DNA from: Taibaiella lutea
GTDB lineage: Bacteria > Bacteroidota > Bacteroidia > Chitinophagales > Chitinophagaceae
Direction of reading: 5' to 3'
Length of the DNA stretch: 64,000 bases
NCBI RefSeq assembly: GCF_008629695.1
Contig: NZ_VWSH01000004.1
Span: forward strand, 62,001 to 126,000
Position 1 is the first letter of the stretch; each line of letters starts with the position of its first letter. Positions 43,456 to 53,040 of this stretch are shown here, one piece after another. Both the position numbers and the translations under genes were made by a program. A model generated the notes under the pieces. It saw only the letters and a list, made by a program, of their open reading frames with translations, was not told the origin of the DNA and did no database searches.

Positions 43456-45351
43456 ATGACCAATTTTATAAAAAGCATTTCAATAGTAACAATCTTTTTT
43501 TTATTGCCGGAAATGAGTAAGGCGCAGGCTCCTAATCTTGGAACTGCAGCCTCGTTTGCACTCTTTACTGCTGTAGGTGCTGTAGGCAATACCGGAATAT
43601 CCCAGATTACCGGTAATGTGGGAACGAATAGCGGCGGCATAACAGGATTTGGAAACGTAAACGGTGTAATGCACAATACCGATGGGGCAACATTAACTGC
43701 CGCCGCGGATCTTTTACAAGCATACATACAACTTGATACTATATCACCCAACTTATTTCATGCTCCGTTATTAGGTAACGGAGACACTTTGATAGCAGGT
43801 ATTTATTCAATTTCGGGAAATACGGTGTTGGACCAGACACTTTATTTAAATGCTGCGGGCAATGCAAATGCAGTATTTATTTTTAAGGTAGCGGGTACAT
43901 TCTCATTGAATTCATTAGCTCAGGTAAAACTGATTAACGGGGCAATGGCATGTAACGTGTTCTGGAAAATTGAAGGACTTGTTGAAATGGCGCCTAACGC
44001 TGTAATGCGTGGTACCGTTGTAGCAAATAATGCTGCCATAAATATAAACTCAGGCGTAACGCTTGAAGGACGAGCACTTTCCACAGCAGGAGCAATAGCA
44101 GTGAGTAACACACTAACTTATACTCCGGTGGGTTGCGGTAGTCCTTTGTTGACGGGACCTGCAGCTCCCAATCTTGGTTCTGCATCTTGCTATGCACTCT
44201 TTTCGGGAAATGGTTCGAATATCAATAGCGGCAACACTTTCGTTGTAGGCGATGTTGGTACAAATGTAGGCTTGACAACAGGATATAATGCCTTAAATGT
44301 AACAGGAGCAATACATCCCATTCCGGATGGTTCGACAGCAAGCTGTGCTTCCGATCTTTTAAGCGCTTATAATTACCTTAATACATTGCCGGCAGATATT
44401 GAATTATTATATCCTGCACAATTTGGCAATAGCCTTGTGCTCACGCCACACACATACCTGATGAACGCTGCTACTTCTTTTACAGATACTTTGTATCTGA
44501 ATGCGCAGGGAGATTCAAATGCAGTATTTGTTATAAAGATAAATGGTCAGCTTTCAACAAGTACTTATGCAACAGTAACATTGATTAATGGCGCAAAAGC
44601 AAGAAATGTATATTGGAAGGTTGACGGAGCAGTAGATATAAATAATTTCTCCATTATTAAGGGAACAATTGTTTGTAATAACGGCGCAGTCAACCTGAAC
44701 ACAGGAGCGCAAATAGAGGGAAGGGCGCTTACTACCAACGGCGCTTTTACTGCTGATGCGATTAATATTGCAATTCCTTCACCTTGTATTGTACCGCTTC
44801 CTTTGGGATTGATTTATTTCAGAGGAAAGATGCTTAATAACAATGTATTGCTGGAATGGTCTACCGGCAAATACATGAATACGGGCAGATTCGTAATAGA
44901 AAAGAGCCAGGATGGCAATCATTTCGAGACTTTGTCTACACTCCATGCATTGTCAATCGCAGATGGCGATGCGTCAAATTATAATTATACTGATTATGAG
45001 CCTGCAACAGGGCCTAATTATTACAGATTATCAAGAAAAGATACAAAGGGTGATATAGAGTACTTTAAGACTATAATGATAAATATTGATGATAAAGCTT
45101 CTGAAAAAGCACAGTTTTATCCGAATCCGTGGACTTCCGGATTATATCTGGATGTAAAAGATGCTTCTGCCTTAAATAAAAGTCAGTTGAATATCTACAA
45201 TGTTTTGGGTGCTTTGATAATCCATATGGATATTACAGAACCAACAACATTACTTGATGCAGGAATAATGCCGGCAGGTGTTTATTATTATCAGTTAATA
45301 TCAGTCGATGGGAAAAAACAAACAGGAAAATTAGTATCAAAAGGAAGATAA
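43456..45351 (+). CDS. Ice-binding-like protein: two DUF3494 domains plus type IX sorting domain
   Basis: 631 residues. The signal peptide ends near FFLLPEMSKAQA. Two tandem DUF3494 (ice-binding) domains lie at about 24-225 and 235-440. Each has the start APNLG(T/S)A, the first-strand GNVGTN or GDVGTN, a cap helix (TAAADLLQAYIQLDT; CASDLLSAYNYLNTL), the DQTLYLNA or TDTLYLNA repeat, VFWKIEG or VYWKVDG, and EGRAL near the end. A linker with an FN3/beta domain (ILLEWSTGK-type) leads to a C-terminal sorting domain (YPNPWTSGLYLD, then GVYYYQLISVDGKKQTGKL). Related proteins bind ice or act as surface adhesins. Confidence 0.9.
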   Translation: MTNFIKSISIVTIFFLLPEMSKAQAPNLGTAASFALFTAVGAVGNTGISQITGNVGTNSGGITGFGNVNGVMHNTDGATLTAAADLLQAYIQLDTISPNLFHAPLLGNGDTLIAGIYSISGNTVLDQTLYLNAAGNANAVFIFKVAGTFSLNSLAQVKLINGAMACNVFWKIEGLVEMAPNAVMRGTVVANNAAININSGVTLEGRALSTAGAIAVSNTLTYTPVGCGSPLLTGPAAPNLGSASCYALFSGNGSNINSGNTFVVGDVGTNVGLTTGYNALNVTGAIHPIPDGSTASCASDLLSAYNYLNTLPADIELLYPAQFGNSLVLTPHTYLMNAATSFTDTLYLNAQGDSNAVFVIKINGQLSTSTYATVTLINGAKARNVYWKVDGAVDINNFSIIKGTIVCNNGAVNLNTGAQIEGRALTTNGAFTADAINIAIPSPCIVPLPLGLIYFRGKMLNNNVLLEWSTGKYMNTGRFVIEKSQDGNHFETLSTLHALSIADGDASNYNYTDYEPATGPNYYRLSRKDTKGDIEYFKTIMINIDDKASEKAQFYPNPWTSGLYLDVKDASALNKSQLNIYNVLGALIIHMDITEPTTLLDAGIMPAGVYYYQLISVDGKKQTGKLVSKGR

Positions 45352-45407
45352 AACAATGGCCATACGGCAGCACCTTAATAGAAAGGTGTTGTTGTATGTT
45401 TATTAAA

Positions 45408-45968
45408 CTAAAAATTCTCCAGCATGTTCCTTCTTTTATATTTCATGTTTTTATAAAAAGTAGGTGTAAGACCGGTAATCTTTTTAAACTGGGCGGAAAG
45501 ATGCGCCACGCTGCTGTAGCTTAATTTGTAAGAAATTTCCGTAAGATTGAATTCGCCGTATAACAATAATTCTTTTGCTTTTTCAATCTTGTGAATGATG
45601 ATGAACTGCTGTATAGTTATGCCTTTAACTTCCGAAAACATATTGGCAAGATACGTATAATCATAACCGACCTTTTGGCTGATATAGTCTGAATAATTCA
45701 TTTCGGGTGCTTCTTCCAGCACATGAATCATTTCTATTATCACGTTCTTCACCCTTTCAATTATAATGCTTCGTTTATCATCCAGCAGCTCCAGACCCGA
45801 TACTAAAAGATTTTTTTTAAGGAGTTCGCGTTTTCTGGGAGAAATATTTCCATTGATTTCCACAAATCCAAGGTCAATAGAAATATAAGGTAACTTAATT
45901 TTATCCAATTCTTCCTTTACCAGCATTTTGCATCGAAGGCTCACCATGTATTTTATATATAGTTTCAT
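45408..45968 (-). CDS. AraC-type HTH regulator, 186 aa
   Basis: An N-terminal domain of about 80 residues (MVSLRCKMLVKEELDKIKLP, then IDLGFVEINGNISPRKREL) precedes a double HTH. The HTH part shows YLANMFSEVKGITIQQFIII and LTEISYKLSYSSVAHLSAQF, followed by KKITGLTPTFYKNMK. It is shorter than classical AraC proteins. It is convergent with the ice-binding gene; a target is not evident. Confidence 0.85.
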   Translation of the reverse strand: MKLYIKYMVSLRCKMLVKEELDKIKLPYISIDLGFVEINGNISPRKRELLKKNLLVSGLELLDDKRSIIIERVKNVIIEMIHVLEEAPEMNYSDYISQKVGYDYTYLANMFSEVKGITIQQFIIIHKIEKAKELLLYGEFNLTEISYKLSYSSVAHLSAQFKKITGLTPTFYKNMKYKRRNMLENF

Positions 45969-46148
45969 TACCGGTGATTTTTATGGATTATTGGATTGTG
46001 GTCCAACAAAGGTAACTCAAAGCAGCACTGTGTGTATACGTTATACTTTATTGTTCACACAATCCCTTGCAGAGACGCTGTGAGCAATAATTGATTCATG
46101 CATTGGTCGAAGACATAAACCGTGGCGGAAAGACACTTCGGAACAAAA

Positions 46149-46180
46149 AACAAGCCGCAATCTCAGGACTGCGGCTTGTT
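46149..46180 (-). terminator. Terminator downstream of accC
   Basis: AACAAGCCGCA (46149-46159) pairs with TGCGGCTTGTT (46170-46180). On the minus strand the stem is followed by a T-rich tract, 19 bp beyond the accC stop. Confidence 0.8.
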
Positions 46181-46198
46181 CATTCAAAAGACAAAATC

Positions 46199-47536
46199 TT
46201 ATTTCAACTCAAAAGTTTCGATAAACTTGGTAGTAAAGTTTCCTTCGCGGAACTGTTCGTTCTTCATTAATTGCATATGGAACGGAATAGTGGTTTTCAC
46301 ACCTTCAATTACATATTCGCTCAAGGCACGCTCCATAGTAGAAATAGCTTCTTCGCGGGTTTGTGCAATAGCAATCACTTTTGCAATCATGGAATCATAA
46401 TACGGAGGAATGGTATAACCCGCATAGATATGAGAATCTACGCGAATGCCATGACCGCCCGGTGTATGCAATACCGTAATAGTTCCCGGACTCGGACGGA
46501 AGTCGTTGTAAGGGTCTTCGGCATTGATACGGCATTCGATGGCACACATTTTCGGTTCGTAGTTCTTACCACTGATCGGAATACCCGCTGCAATCTTGAT
46601 TTGTTCTTTGATAAGGTCAAAACTGATAACCTCTTCCGTTACGCCATGCTCCACCTGAATACGCGTATTCATTTCCATGAAGTAGAAATTACGATGTTTG
46701 TCCACCAAAAACTCAATGGTACCAACGCTTTCGTAATTAATAGAGGCAGCAGCTTTGATAGCAGCTTCACCCATTTTCTGACGTAACTCCGGTGTTAAAA
46801 ACGGCGATGGAGATTCTTCCACCAGCTTCTGGTGACGGCGTTGGATAGAACAATCACGTTCACTCATGTGGCAGACAGTACCGTATTGGTCGCCCGCAAC
46901 CTGAAATTCAATATGACGCGGATCTTCAATGAATTTCTCCATATAAATACCGTCGTTTTTGAAAGAAGCAGCAGCTTCCGCTTTTGCCGTAGTGAATGCT
47001 TTTTCAATTTCGCTTTCGCTCCAAACCACACGCATACCTTTACCACCACCACCTGCAGTTGCTTTAAGTATAACGGGGTAACCCATTTCCGTAGCTAATT
47101 GCTCAGCCTCAGCAACACTTTCCAACAATGCTTCGGAACCCGGAATAACAGGCACGCCTGCAGCAATCATGGTTTCTTTAGCCGTTATTTTATCACCCAT
47201 CTTCCGGATCATTTCAGGAGTGGGCCCGATAAATTTGATATTGTATTGAGCACAGATTTCAGCGAAACCTGCATTCTCTGCCAAAAAGCCATAGCCCGGG
47301 TGAATAGCATCCGCATTGGTAATCTCAGCAGCAGCCATGATGTGCGGGATATTCAGATAAGAATCCGCGCTTTGGGCCTTACCGATACAAACCGCTTCAT
47401 CAGCAAACCGTACATGCAAACTATCTTTATCAGCCGTAGAATAAATCGCAACGGTTTGGATACCCATTTCACGACAAGTACGGATGATACGAAGGGCTAT
47501 TTCGCCACGATTGGCAATCAGTATTTTTTTAAACAT
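46199..47536 (-). CDS. accC: Biotin carboxylase subunit of acetyl-CoA carboxylase
   Basis: 445 residues, the family length (E. coli 449). It carboxylates the biotin on AccB using ATP and bicarbonate, the first step of fatty-acid synthesis. It starts [20 protein letters not shown], has the ATP-grasp glycine loop [30 protein letters not shown] and the catalytic [15 protein letters not shown]. It lies downstream of accB on the same strand, separated by a 94-bp spacer holding a hairpin. Confidence 0.97.
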   Translation of the reverse strand: MFKKILIANRGEIALRIIRTCREMGIQTVAIYSTADKDSLHVRFADEAVCIGKAQSADSYLNIPHIMAAAEITNADAIHPGYGFLAENAGFAEICAQYNIKFIGPTPEMIRKMGDKITAKETMIAAGVPVIPGSEALLESVAEAEQLATEMGYPVILKATAGGGGKGMRVVWSESEIEKAFTTAKAEAAASFKNDGIYMEKFIEDPRHIEFQVAGDQYGTVCHMSERDCSIQRRHQKLVEESPSPFLTPELRQKMGEAAIKAAASINYESVGTIEFLVDKHRNFYFMEMNTRIQVEHGVTEEVISFDLIKEQIKIAAGIPISGKNYEPKMCAIECRINAEDPYNDFRPSPGTITVLHTPGGHGIRVDSHIYAGYTIPPYYDSMIAKVIAIAQTREEAISTMERALSEYVIEGVKTTIPFHMQLMKNEQFREGNFTTKFIETFELK

Positions 47537-47559
47537 TATTTTGATTTGATGATTTGACG

Positions 47560-47618
47560 ATTTGATGATTTGATAATGAACGATTGTCAGTAATCAGCTC
47601 ATTATCAAATCATCAAAT
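47560..47618. repeat. Inverted repeat in the accB-accC spacer
   Basis: A perfect 20-bp stem (ATTTGATGATTTGATAATGA at 47560-47579, complement at 47599-47618) with a 19-base loop, flanked by further GATTTGA units. It may be a processing or attenuation hairpin that sets the AccB:AccC ratio, or a spread intergenic element. Confidence 0.55.
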
Positions 47619-47630
47619 TAGCTAATTAGT

Positions 47631-48125
47631 TTATGCCGGTTCAACCAGGAATAATGGTTGGTCATATTCGATAGGGGAAGCATCGTCCACCAATACTTTT
47701 ACGATACGGCCGCTGATTTCGCTTTCAATTTCATTAAATAATTTCATCGCTTCCACGATGCAGATAACCTGTCCTGTTTTGATTTCATCACCTACAGCAA
47801 CAAAAGCAGGCTTATCAGGACCTGAACTGCGGTAGAAAGTACCGATCATCGGAGATTTGATAGTTACTGTATTAGAAGCTTCTGCAGCAGGCGCTGAAGG
47901 AGCAGCCGGAGCAGCAGCAATTTGTTGCGGAGCCTGAGGAGCATGCATCATTTGCTGAGGTGCTTGTTGCATCATCTGAGGCATAGAAGCCTGAACCGCT
48001 ACAAACTGAGTTTCTGTATTTGCTTGCTTGATAGTGATTTCAAAATCACCGTCTTTAATGGATAATTCGCTGATATTTGATTTATTAACAGCTTTAAGCA
48101 ATTCCTGGATTTGTTTATATTCCAT
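47631..48125 (-). CDS. accB: Biotin carboxyl carrier protein of acetyl-CoA carboxylase
   Basis: 164 residues. The N-terminal domain (MEYKQIQELLKAVNKSNISE) is followed by an Ala/Pro/Gln-rich flexible linker (about 60-90, with MPQMMQQAPQQMMHAPQAPQ). The biotinyl domain contains VEAMKLFNEIES with the biotin-accepting Lys. It is the first gene of the accB-accC pair and lies 114 bp downstream of efp, an order (efp-accB-accC) common in bacteria. Confidence 0.96.
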   Translation of the reverse strand: MEYKQIQELLKAVNKSNISELSIKDGDFEITIKQANTETQFVAVQASMPQMMQQAPQQMMHAPQAPQQIAAAPAAPSAPAAEASNTVTIKSPMIGTFYRSSGPDKPAFVAVGDEIKTGQVICIVEAMKLFNEIESEISGRIVKVLVDDASPIEYDQPLFLVEPA

Positions 48126-48239
48126 GTTTCTTTATTTTGAAAAATGAGCTAATAATAAAAGATCATGATTCCCTGAAAAAAAATCCGGTTAAGGACTACG
48201 CACATTTCAGGCATATAATCTTTTGCTTTTGAAAAATAA

Positions 48240-48806
48240 TTATCCTTTTACTCTTTCCATATATTCACCGGAAGTCGTGTTGATCTTGATAAGTTCGTCA
48301 TTATCAACAAACAAAGGAACGCTGATAGTAGCGCCGGTTTCCAAAGTTGCCTGTTTCATGGCACGCGTAGCAGTATCGCCTTTAAGGCCTGGTTCTGTAT
48401 AAGTTACACGCAATACAACCGATGCAGGTAATTCAACGCCCATCGGCATTTCAGTTTCAGTATTGATAACTACATTACATTCCTGTCCGTCTTTGTAAAG
48501 ATCCGGACGGTCGATCATGTTTTCTGCAACAACTATTTGCTCAAAGCTTTCATTATCCATCAGGTTAAAACCGCTGTCGTCTTTGTACAGGAACTGATAG
48601 TTACGACGTTCTACACGAACAGGATAAATCATGTCGCCTGAGTTCCAGGTATGCTCGATACTGCGGTTATTGTCCACACCTTTCAATTTTGCCCAAACTT
48701 TAGCGGCAGCTCTTGCCGTTTTGTTCTGACCAAATTCTACAACGCTGTAAAGCGAGCCGTCCAATTTCAGGATAATACCATTACGGATGTCTGCTGTATT
48801 TGCCAT
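48240..48806 (-). CDS. efp: Elongation factor P
   Basis: 188 residues, standard three-domain length. EF-P relieves ribosome stalling at polyproline by placing a modified residue beside the P-site tRNA. The family signature VTYTEPGLKGDTATRAMKQA is present. The tip loop reads VEFGQNKTARAAAKVWAKLK instead of the usual PGKGxA-type loop, so Arg32 occupies the place of the E. coli modified Lys34. In Pseudomonas the equivalent residue is a rhamnosylated Arg32; no EarP gene lies in this window. Otherwise the sequence is intact and clearly functional. Confidence 0.95.
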   Translation of the reverse strand: MANTADIRNGIILKLDGSLYSVVEFGQNKTARAAAKVWAKLKGVDNNRSIEHTWNSGDMIYPVRVERRNYQFLYKDDSGFNLMDNESFEQIVVAENMIDRPDLYKDGQECNVVINTETEMPMGVELPASVVLRVTYTEPGLKGDTATRAMKQATLETGATISVPLFVDNDELIKINTTSGEYMERVKG

Positions 48807-48879
48807 TTAATTTTTATTTACCTTCCTAAAATTACAGGAAGGATTTTGTGAGAAATTTGCTTCAATAATAAACAGGCTG

Positions 48880-48887
48880 CAAAAGTA
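48880..48887 (-). promoter_or_regulatory. -7 element of the efp promoter
   Basis: On the minus strand TACTTTTG (TAnnTTTG) lies about 74 bp before the efp ATG at 48806. Confidence 0.5.
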
Positions 48888-49016
48888 AATATAAAGTTCT
48901 TTATCCGAAATTTCAGCGCATTAATTTCTTCGATTTGTGTAAAAAAAGTAAGAAATCGGACGCTTTTTGTTTAAAATCTTAATATTTCAATCATTTTTTG
49001 ATAAATTTTGGAAATT

Positions 49017-50633
49017 TTATTCCCCGATCGGATAAACTTTCAATCCCTTTATGACACCATTTGTAATATCCTCCACTATTTTTCCATCCCGATTTCTGAA
49101 AATATAATCATCCCCGCTGCCTTCATAAAAATAGAAATAATATTGAACGTTATACCTTTTTGCATCCGCCAACAATTCCGCAGTGCTATAATCATTTAAA
49201 GGATGGCAATACCAGGCATTTTCCGAAAACCAGGCAATCTTAATAATGGAAGACCCGGCGTCAGCATAAGATTTATTGGAGATGAAAGAGGATTTTACAA
49301 TATTTTCCTTCCAAAGACGCATCGCCGTTTCATGTTCCTCATATCCTGACCTAAACATACCTTTCATATCTGAAATAGGTGTAATTATAAAACTCAGGAA
49401 GAAAACAGCAATGAAAACGGGATACAAACGTTTGCCCAACTTTGGTTTTATAAATTCATCCGACATAGTCATAGCCAGAATACTTGCCAGCGGAATGGTG
49501 AACCATAAATACCTGCCATGGTCAAAAGTCAGCAGCCAATAGGGTAGCGGAAAAATGATGAATAAAGTAAGGATGATTTTTAAAGCGGTAGATTGAAAAA
49601 TGGTTTTTCTCTTCTGTACGAAAAACAAAATACTTAAAACCCACACCACAAAATAAAATGCCGAAATACGGTTAGAGCTTTCCGTCCATCCGACTATATT
49701 ATATAAGGTGCGCATGATTTGTTTTAAAAACAAATGCGGGCTTTGCCAGAAATTGGAAAATCTGCCTTGCGCCAGATAAGGGTCTTCAAAATAATATAAT
49801 GAACCCTGATAAGGCGGCGGTACAACGGCATGAACACTTGTCTTAAATTCCTGCGTGCCTACCAGCCACCAGCTCATATTCAGTTTGCCCGCTGTAGAAT
49901 AAGTCCAGATACCATATTTTTCATGCAGCAAATAAACCCAGGGCGATAGACAAAGCATCATAACAACAATGCTTGTCAGGCTGATAAGAAGCCACCTTTT
50001 GATTTTCAAACCTTCTTCCGAACGTAATTTTATTGCGGTAATTACTAATATCATTACAGGAAAAAAGACAAATGAATAAGCCTTGCCAAAGAACGCCAGG
50101 CAACCCGTAATGCCTAAGGCAATCCACCAGACAGGTTTTTGATTGTAATCCTCTCTTAACAAAATCAGTACGCCAACCGTGAGAAAGAAGAATTGCCAGA
50201 TATCGGTAAAAGACTGGAAATAAATAGTATAACTCCAGAAAACAGCCGACATCAGGCCAAAGCACCAACGTTCCCAATCATCATTCCTGAATTTCTGAAA
50301 CAACCTTTGTCCCGCAAGGACCATCCCCACAGCAGGAATAGTATTGATAATAATAGCAGATTTGAAAAGCGGCCAATGTGTGCATTTTACCAAAACAGCC
50401 GTGAGCCAGCAACCCATCGGGCTCCAGAATGCATTGACGGCATGTTGATAATCGCCTTCCACATATTTTGCCGTAATGTTCAGATAGCTGATGGCATCGG
50501 GGTCGATATAGTACTGAAAATAGGGCCAGAGAAATGCAACCATACAACATAACAACGCAGCAGGTACTATCATTTGTAAAAATGAGTTGCCTGTAATTTT
50601 ATTACCTGTATTTTGCTGTGGATTATCTGGCAT
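49017..50633 (-). CDS. GT-C-like multi-pass membrane glycosyltransferase, 538 aa
   Basis: About 10-12 hydrophobic helices. After the first helix comes YIDPDAISYLNITAKYVEGD, an acidic loop of the type that forms the active site in GT39/GT83-like dolichyl-phosphate-sugar enzymes. A soluble C-terminal domain (YADAGSSIIKIAWFSENAWY, then YFYFYEGSGDDYIFRN) would be periplasmic. The acceptor is unknown. It overlaps the next membrane protein gene upstream by 11 bp; the two look like distant paralogues and are probably co-expressed. Confidence 0.75.
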   Translation of the reverse strand: MPDNPQQNTGNKITGNSFLQMIVPAALLCCMVAFLWPYFQYYIDPDAISYLNITAKYVEGDYQHAVNAFWSPMGCWLTAVLVKCTHWPLFKSAIIINTIPAVGMVLAGQRLFQKFRNDDWERWCFGLMSAVFWSYTIYFQSFTDIWQFFFLTVGVLILLREDYNQKPVWWIALGITGCLAFFGKAYSFVFFPVMILVITAIKLRSEEGLKIKRWLLISLTSIVVMMLCLSPWVYLLHEKYGIWTYSTAGKLNMSWWLVGTQEFKTSVHAVVPPPYQGSLYYFEDPYLAQGRFSNFWQSPHLFLKQIMRTLYNIVGWTESSNRISAFYFVVWVLSILFFVQKRKTIFQSTALKIILTLFIIFPLPYWLLTFDHGRYLWFTIPLASILAMTMSDEFIKPKLGKRLYPVFIAVFFLSFIITPISDMKGMFRSGYEEHETAMRLWKENIVKSSFISNKSYADAGSSIIKIAWFSENAWYCHPLNDYSTAELLADAKRYNVQYYFYFYEGSGDDYIFRNRDGKIVEDITNGVIKGLKVYPIGE

Positions 50634-51963
50634 AGTTACTTTTTATTTTTCTCCCTTTCCATTTTTCGATGAATCCTGAAAAGCCCAGAATGCTTAATGA
50701 CGACATGACGAGCAATACAGGAAGAAAATATCGTGTATTTGCTACCGGACCTGTTATTACTGCAAAATAAAGAATATAAATTCCTGTAAGTACTTTTAGT
50801 TGCAATGAATATTTATGGTTGAATAGAAACAACATCCAGCCTATAACTCTTAATACATTGAATAAAACTGTCAGTAAAAGAAACGGCAGATAAGGATAGC
50901 CTTTCATGTAATTCCATGCGCCTTTTATGCCGTCTCTGGCGTATTCCTTATAAAAGTTAGGAGCTTCGGCATGAAAATAATAACCAATATAACCGGTGAA
51001 CAAATCCATGTCCGCCTTTCCCGGTTCAATAAAGAAGCGAATGCTTTCTTTTAAGTGGTACAAACTATATCCGGCAAAATTTTCTTTAATAATGGCTTTG
51101 GCTTGTTGGTCGGCGAATTCATATTGGGCCTTTAATCCTTGCTTCAATTGTAATTGCGCATTAATAGCATGAACTACAGAATCGCCATAATCAGGGCCAT
51201 ACTTTCTGTTGAGAAAAGCATGCACATTGAAATCTAAAAGATTGTGTGTTTGTACACTTGAAATATGATACAAACCGGTTCTTGATTTATTCCAGAAACC
51301 GTAAGAAATCATAATGACAAAAGGAATTATTCCAACAAATAACACCAATACCTTCCTTATTTTATAACTATACCAAACAGCAAAAATGACATGCAGTAAA
51401 AGATAAGGGTACATGATAGGTTTTGTGAGCGTAGCAAGTATCAACCATAAGCTCATCCATGCTATTCGCTTTGCATTGGGATTATTAATGGAAAGGACCA
51501 GTTGCCTGAAATAAAGCATCAGGAAGAATTGCAGTAAATGGTCCGGTGTTAGTGTTGTTGCGAAATATAATTGAGCCGGATAAAAAAAGATGAACAATAA
51601 ATAAAGCCATTTATACCTCGTTTCAGGAAATAGTTTCCGGAATAAATCGAAAATCATCCAGCAACAAGCTATGGATAATATATTCTGAAGAATAAAAACC
51701 GGTAAGTTCTGTAATCCGAAAATAGCATAAGAAACATACAGCAGGATAGAGTATAACGGCGTCCTGTTTGTCAATTGGAAATCTACAACCGGTAATGCAG
51801 GATTAGCACTGTAAAACCATCCATGTTGCAGATTTTGAGCGAGGTAAATGTATTCCCATGAATCCCCGTTATAGAAATGCCGCCAGCACATACCTCCTGT
51901 AAACCATAATGCGTGTAGCAGAATCAGTATGAAAAGGAATGTGAAATTCTTCTTTTGGAACAT
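50623..51963 (-). CDS. GT-C-like multi-pass membrane glycosyltransferase, 446 aa
   Basis: Start ATG 51963 (MFQKKNFTFLFILILLHALW); an in-frame TTG upstream at 52002 is less likely. About ten hydrophobic helices. The first periplasmic loop (HFYNGDSWEYIYLAQNLQHG) carries the acidic motif typical of GT-C enzymes. Similar segments occur near NRTPLYSILLYVSYAIFGLQ and FYPAQLYFATTLTPDHLLQF. It overlaps the 538-aa gene by 11 bp. Role in surface glycan assembly or lipid A-type modification is inferred from family only. Confidence 0.75.
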   Translation of the reverse strand: MFQKKNFTFLFILILLHALWFTGGMCWRHFYNGDSWEYIYLAQNLQHGWFYSANPALPVVDFQLTNRTPLYSILLYVSYAIFGLQNLPVFILQNILSIACCWMIFDLFRKLFPETRYKWLYLLFIFFYPAQLYFATTLTPDHLLQFFLMLYFRQLVLSINNPNAKRIAWMSLWLILATLTKPIMYPYLLLHVIFAVWYSYKIRKVLVLFVGIIPFVIMISYGFWNKSRTGLYHISSVQTHNLLDFNVHAFLNRKYGPDYGDSVVHAINAQLQLKQGLKAQYEFADQQAKAIIKENFAGYSLYHLKESIRFFIEPGKADMDLFTGYIGYYFHAEAPNFYKEYARDGIKGAWNYMKGYPYLPFLLLTVLFNVLRVIGWMLFLFNHKYSLQLKVLTGIYILYFAVITGPVANTRYFLPVLLVMSSLSILGFSGFIEKWKGRKIKSNYAR

Positions 51964-52091
51964 AAGGCTTGATATTGGAATCTCTTTTGACGATTCCCGC
52001 AATTAGTTTTCAAAAATAATGTGGAAAAACTATAATTTGGCATCTTGGAATTATAATGTGATTTATTTGTCCTTTTCATTTTACAAAACGC

Positions 52092-52640
52092 TTGGCCAAA
52101 GATTATAAACATATTGATGAAGCAACACTTATGGCTCGGTTCCGTGCTGATGGCAATACCGAATGGTTAGGCATTATACTGGAACGTTTCACATTGGTGC
52201 TTTTCGGGGTTTGTATGAAATATCTGAAAAATGAAGAGCAGGCAAAAGATGCGGTGCAACAGGTTTTTTTAAAAGCCCTGGCTGAAATACCAAAATATGA
52301 AATCGACAATATTGGTGGTTGGCTGTATCAGGTGGCGAGGAATCATTGCCTGAGCCAATTGCGCACCAGGAAAGACTTTACAGGTGATGAACCTTTAAAA
52401 TATATTCCACAACCTGAAGAAGTGCCTGTATCTTTGTTATTGGAGAAGGAGCAGGATATTGACAGGATGAAAGCAGCATTGAAAGAAATTAAAGAAGAAC
52501 AACGAATCTGTATCGCCTCCTTCTATCTTGAAAAGAAAAGCTATGCCCAGATTGCACAGGAAACCGGTTGGGATATAAAGCAGGTAAAAAGTAATATTCA
52601 AAATGGTAAACGAAACCTGAGAATGAAATTGGAATCCTGA
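52092..52640 (+). CDS. ECF-type RNA polymerase sigma factor
   Basis: 182 residues, starting at a TTG codon (no ATG upstream; the first internal ATG would cut into region 2). Region 2 is VLFGVCMKYLKNEEQAKDAV followed by QVFLKALAEIPKYEIDNIGG and WLYQVARNHCLSQLR. Region 4 is IASFYLEKKSYAQIAQETGW followed by DIKQVKSNIQNGKRNLRMKL. It is followed 29 bp later by a small membrane protein that resembles an anti-sigma factor. This is a common Bacteroidota pair. Confidence 0.9.
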   Translation: MAKDYKHIDEATLMARFRADGNTEWLGIILERFTLVLFGVCMKYLKNEEQAKDAVQQVFLKALAEIPKYEIDNIGGWLYQVARNHCLSQLRTRKDFTGDEPLKYIPQPEEVPVSLLLEKEQDIDRMKAALKEIKEEQRICIASFYLEKKSYAQIAQETGWDIKQVKSNIQNGKRNLRMKLES

Positions 52641-52669
52641 ATTATCATTGAAGCAATAAACATTAGAAA

Positions 52670-53029
52670 TTGAATCGGACCAACAAAATATGGAATGCAG
52701 ATGAAAGTATAGCGATTGATGAAAATCAATTGCTTGCTTATCTGGAAGGTCGTTTGTCTTCCGAAGAGCAGCATAGGTTGGAGGAAGTTTTAGAATCAGA
52801 TCCTTTTTTGAATGATGCAGTTGAAGGTTTGGCAGAGATAAAAGATAAAGAACAGCTAAAGCAAATTGCCGCACAAATAAATCAACAACTCAGAAGGCAA
52901 ATCAAAAACAGAAAGGCGCACAGGAAATCAAGAACCAGATTGACGGAACATTGGGGATGGTTGTATGTTTTGATTGTATTGGGTCTGGTATTGATGGCAT
53001 GGTGGGTAATAAAGTTGATGGAGCAATAG
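52670..53029 (+). CDS. Putative anti-sigma factor, small membrane protein, 119 aa
   Basis: Starts at TTG 52670; no earlier in-frame ATG exists. The N-terminal part (DENQLLAYLEGRLSSEEQHR, then LEEVLESDPFLNDAVEGL) resembles the zinc-less anti-sigma domain common in Bacteroidota. A basic middle (QLRRQIKNRKAHRKSRTRL) precedes one membrane helix (about residues 98-116). It probably holds the upstream sigma factor at the membrane. Confidence 0.7.
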   Translation: MNRTNKIWNADESIAIDENQLLAYLEGRLSSEEQHRLEEVLESDPFLNDAVEGLAEIKDKEQLKQIAAQINQQLRRQIKNRKAHRKSRTRLTEHWGWLYVLIVLGLVLMAWWVIKLMEQ

Positions 53030-53040
53030 GTAAATTTTGT

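Noticed and set aside
45367-45392. Possible terminator CACCTT/AAGGTG between the ice-binding and AraC genes
   Set aside because: The stem is short and lacks a T-run; too weak to list as a feature.
46271-47557. Several plus-strand frames of 60-170 aa opposite accC
   Set aside because: They are antisense shadows of the strongly conserved biotin carboxylase gene.
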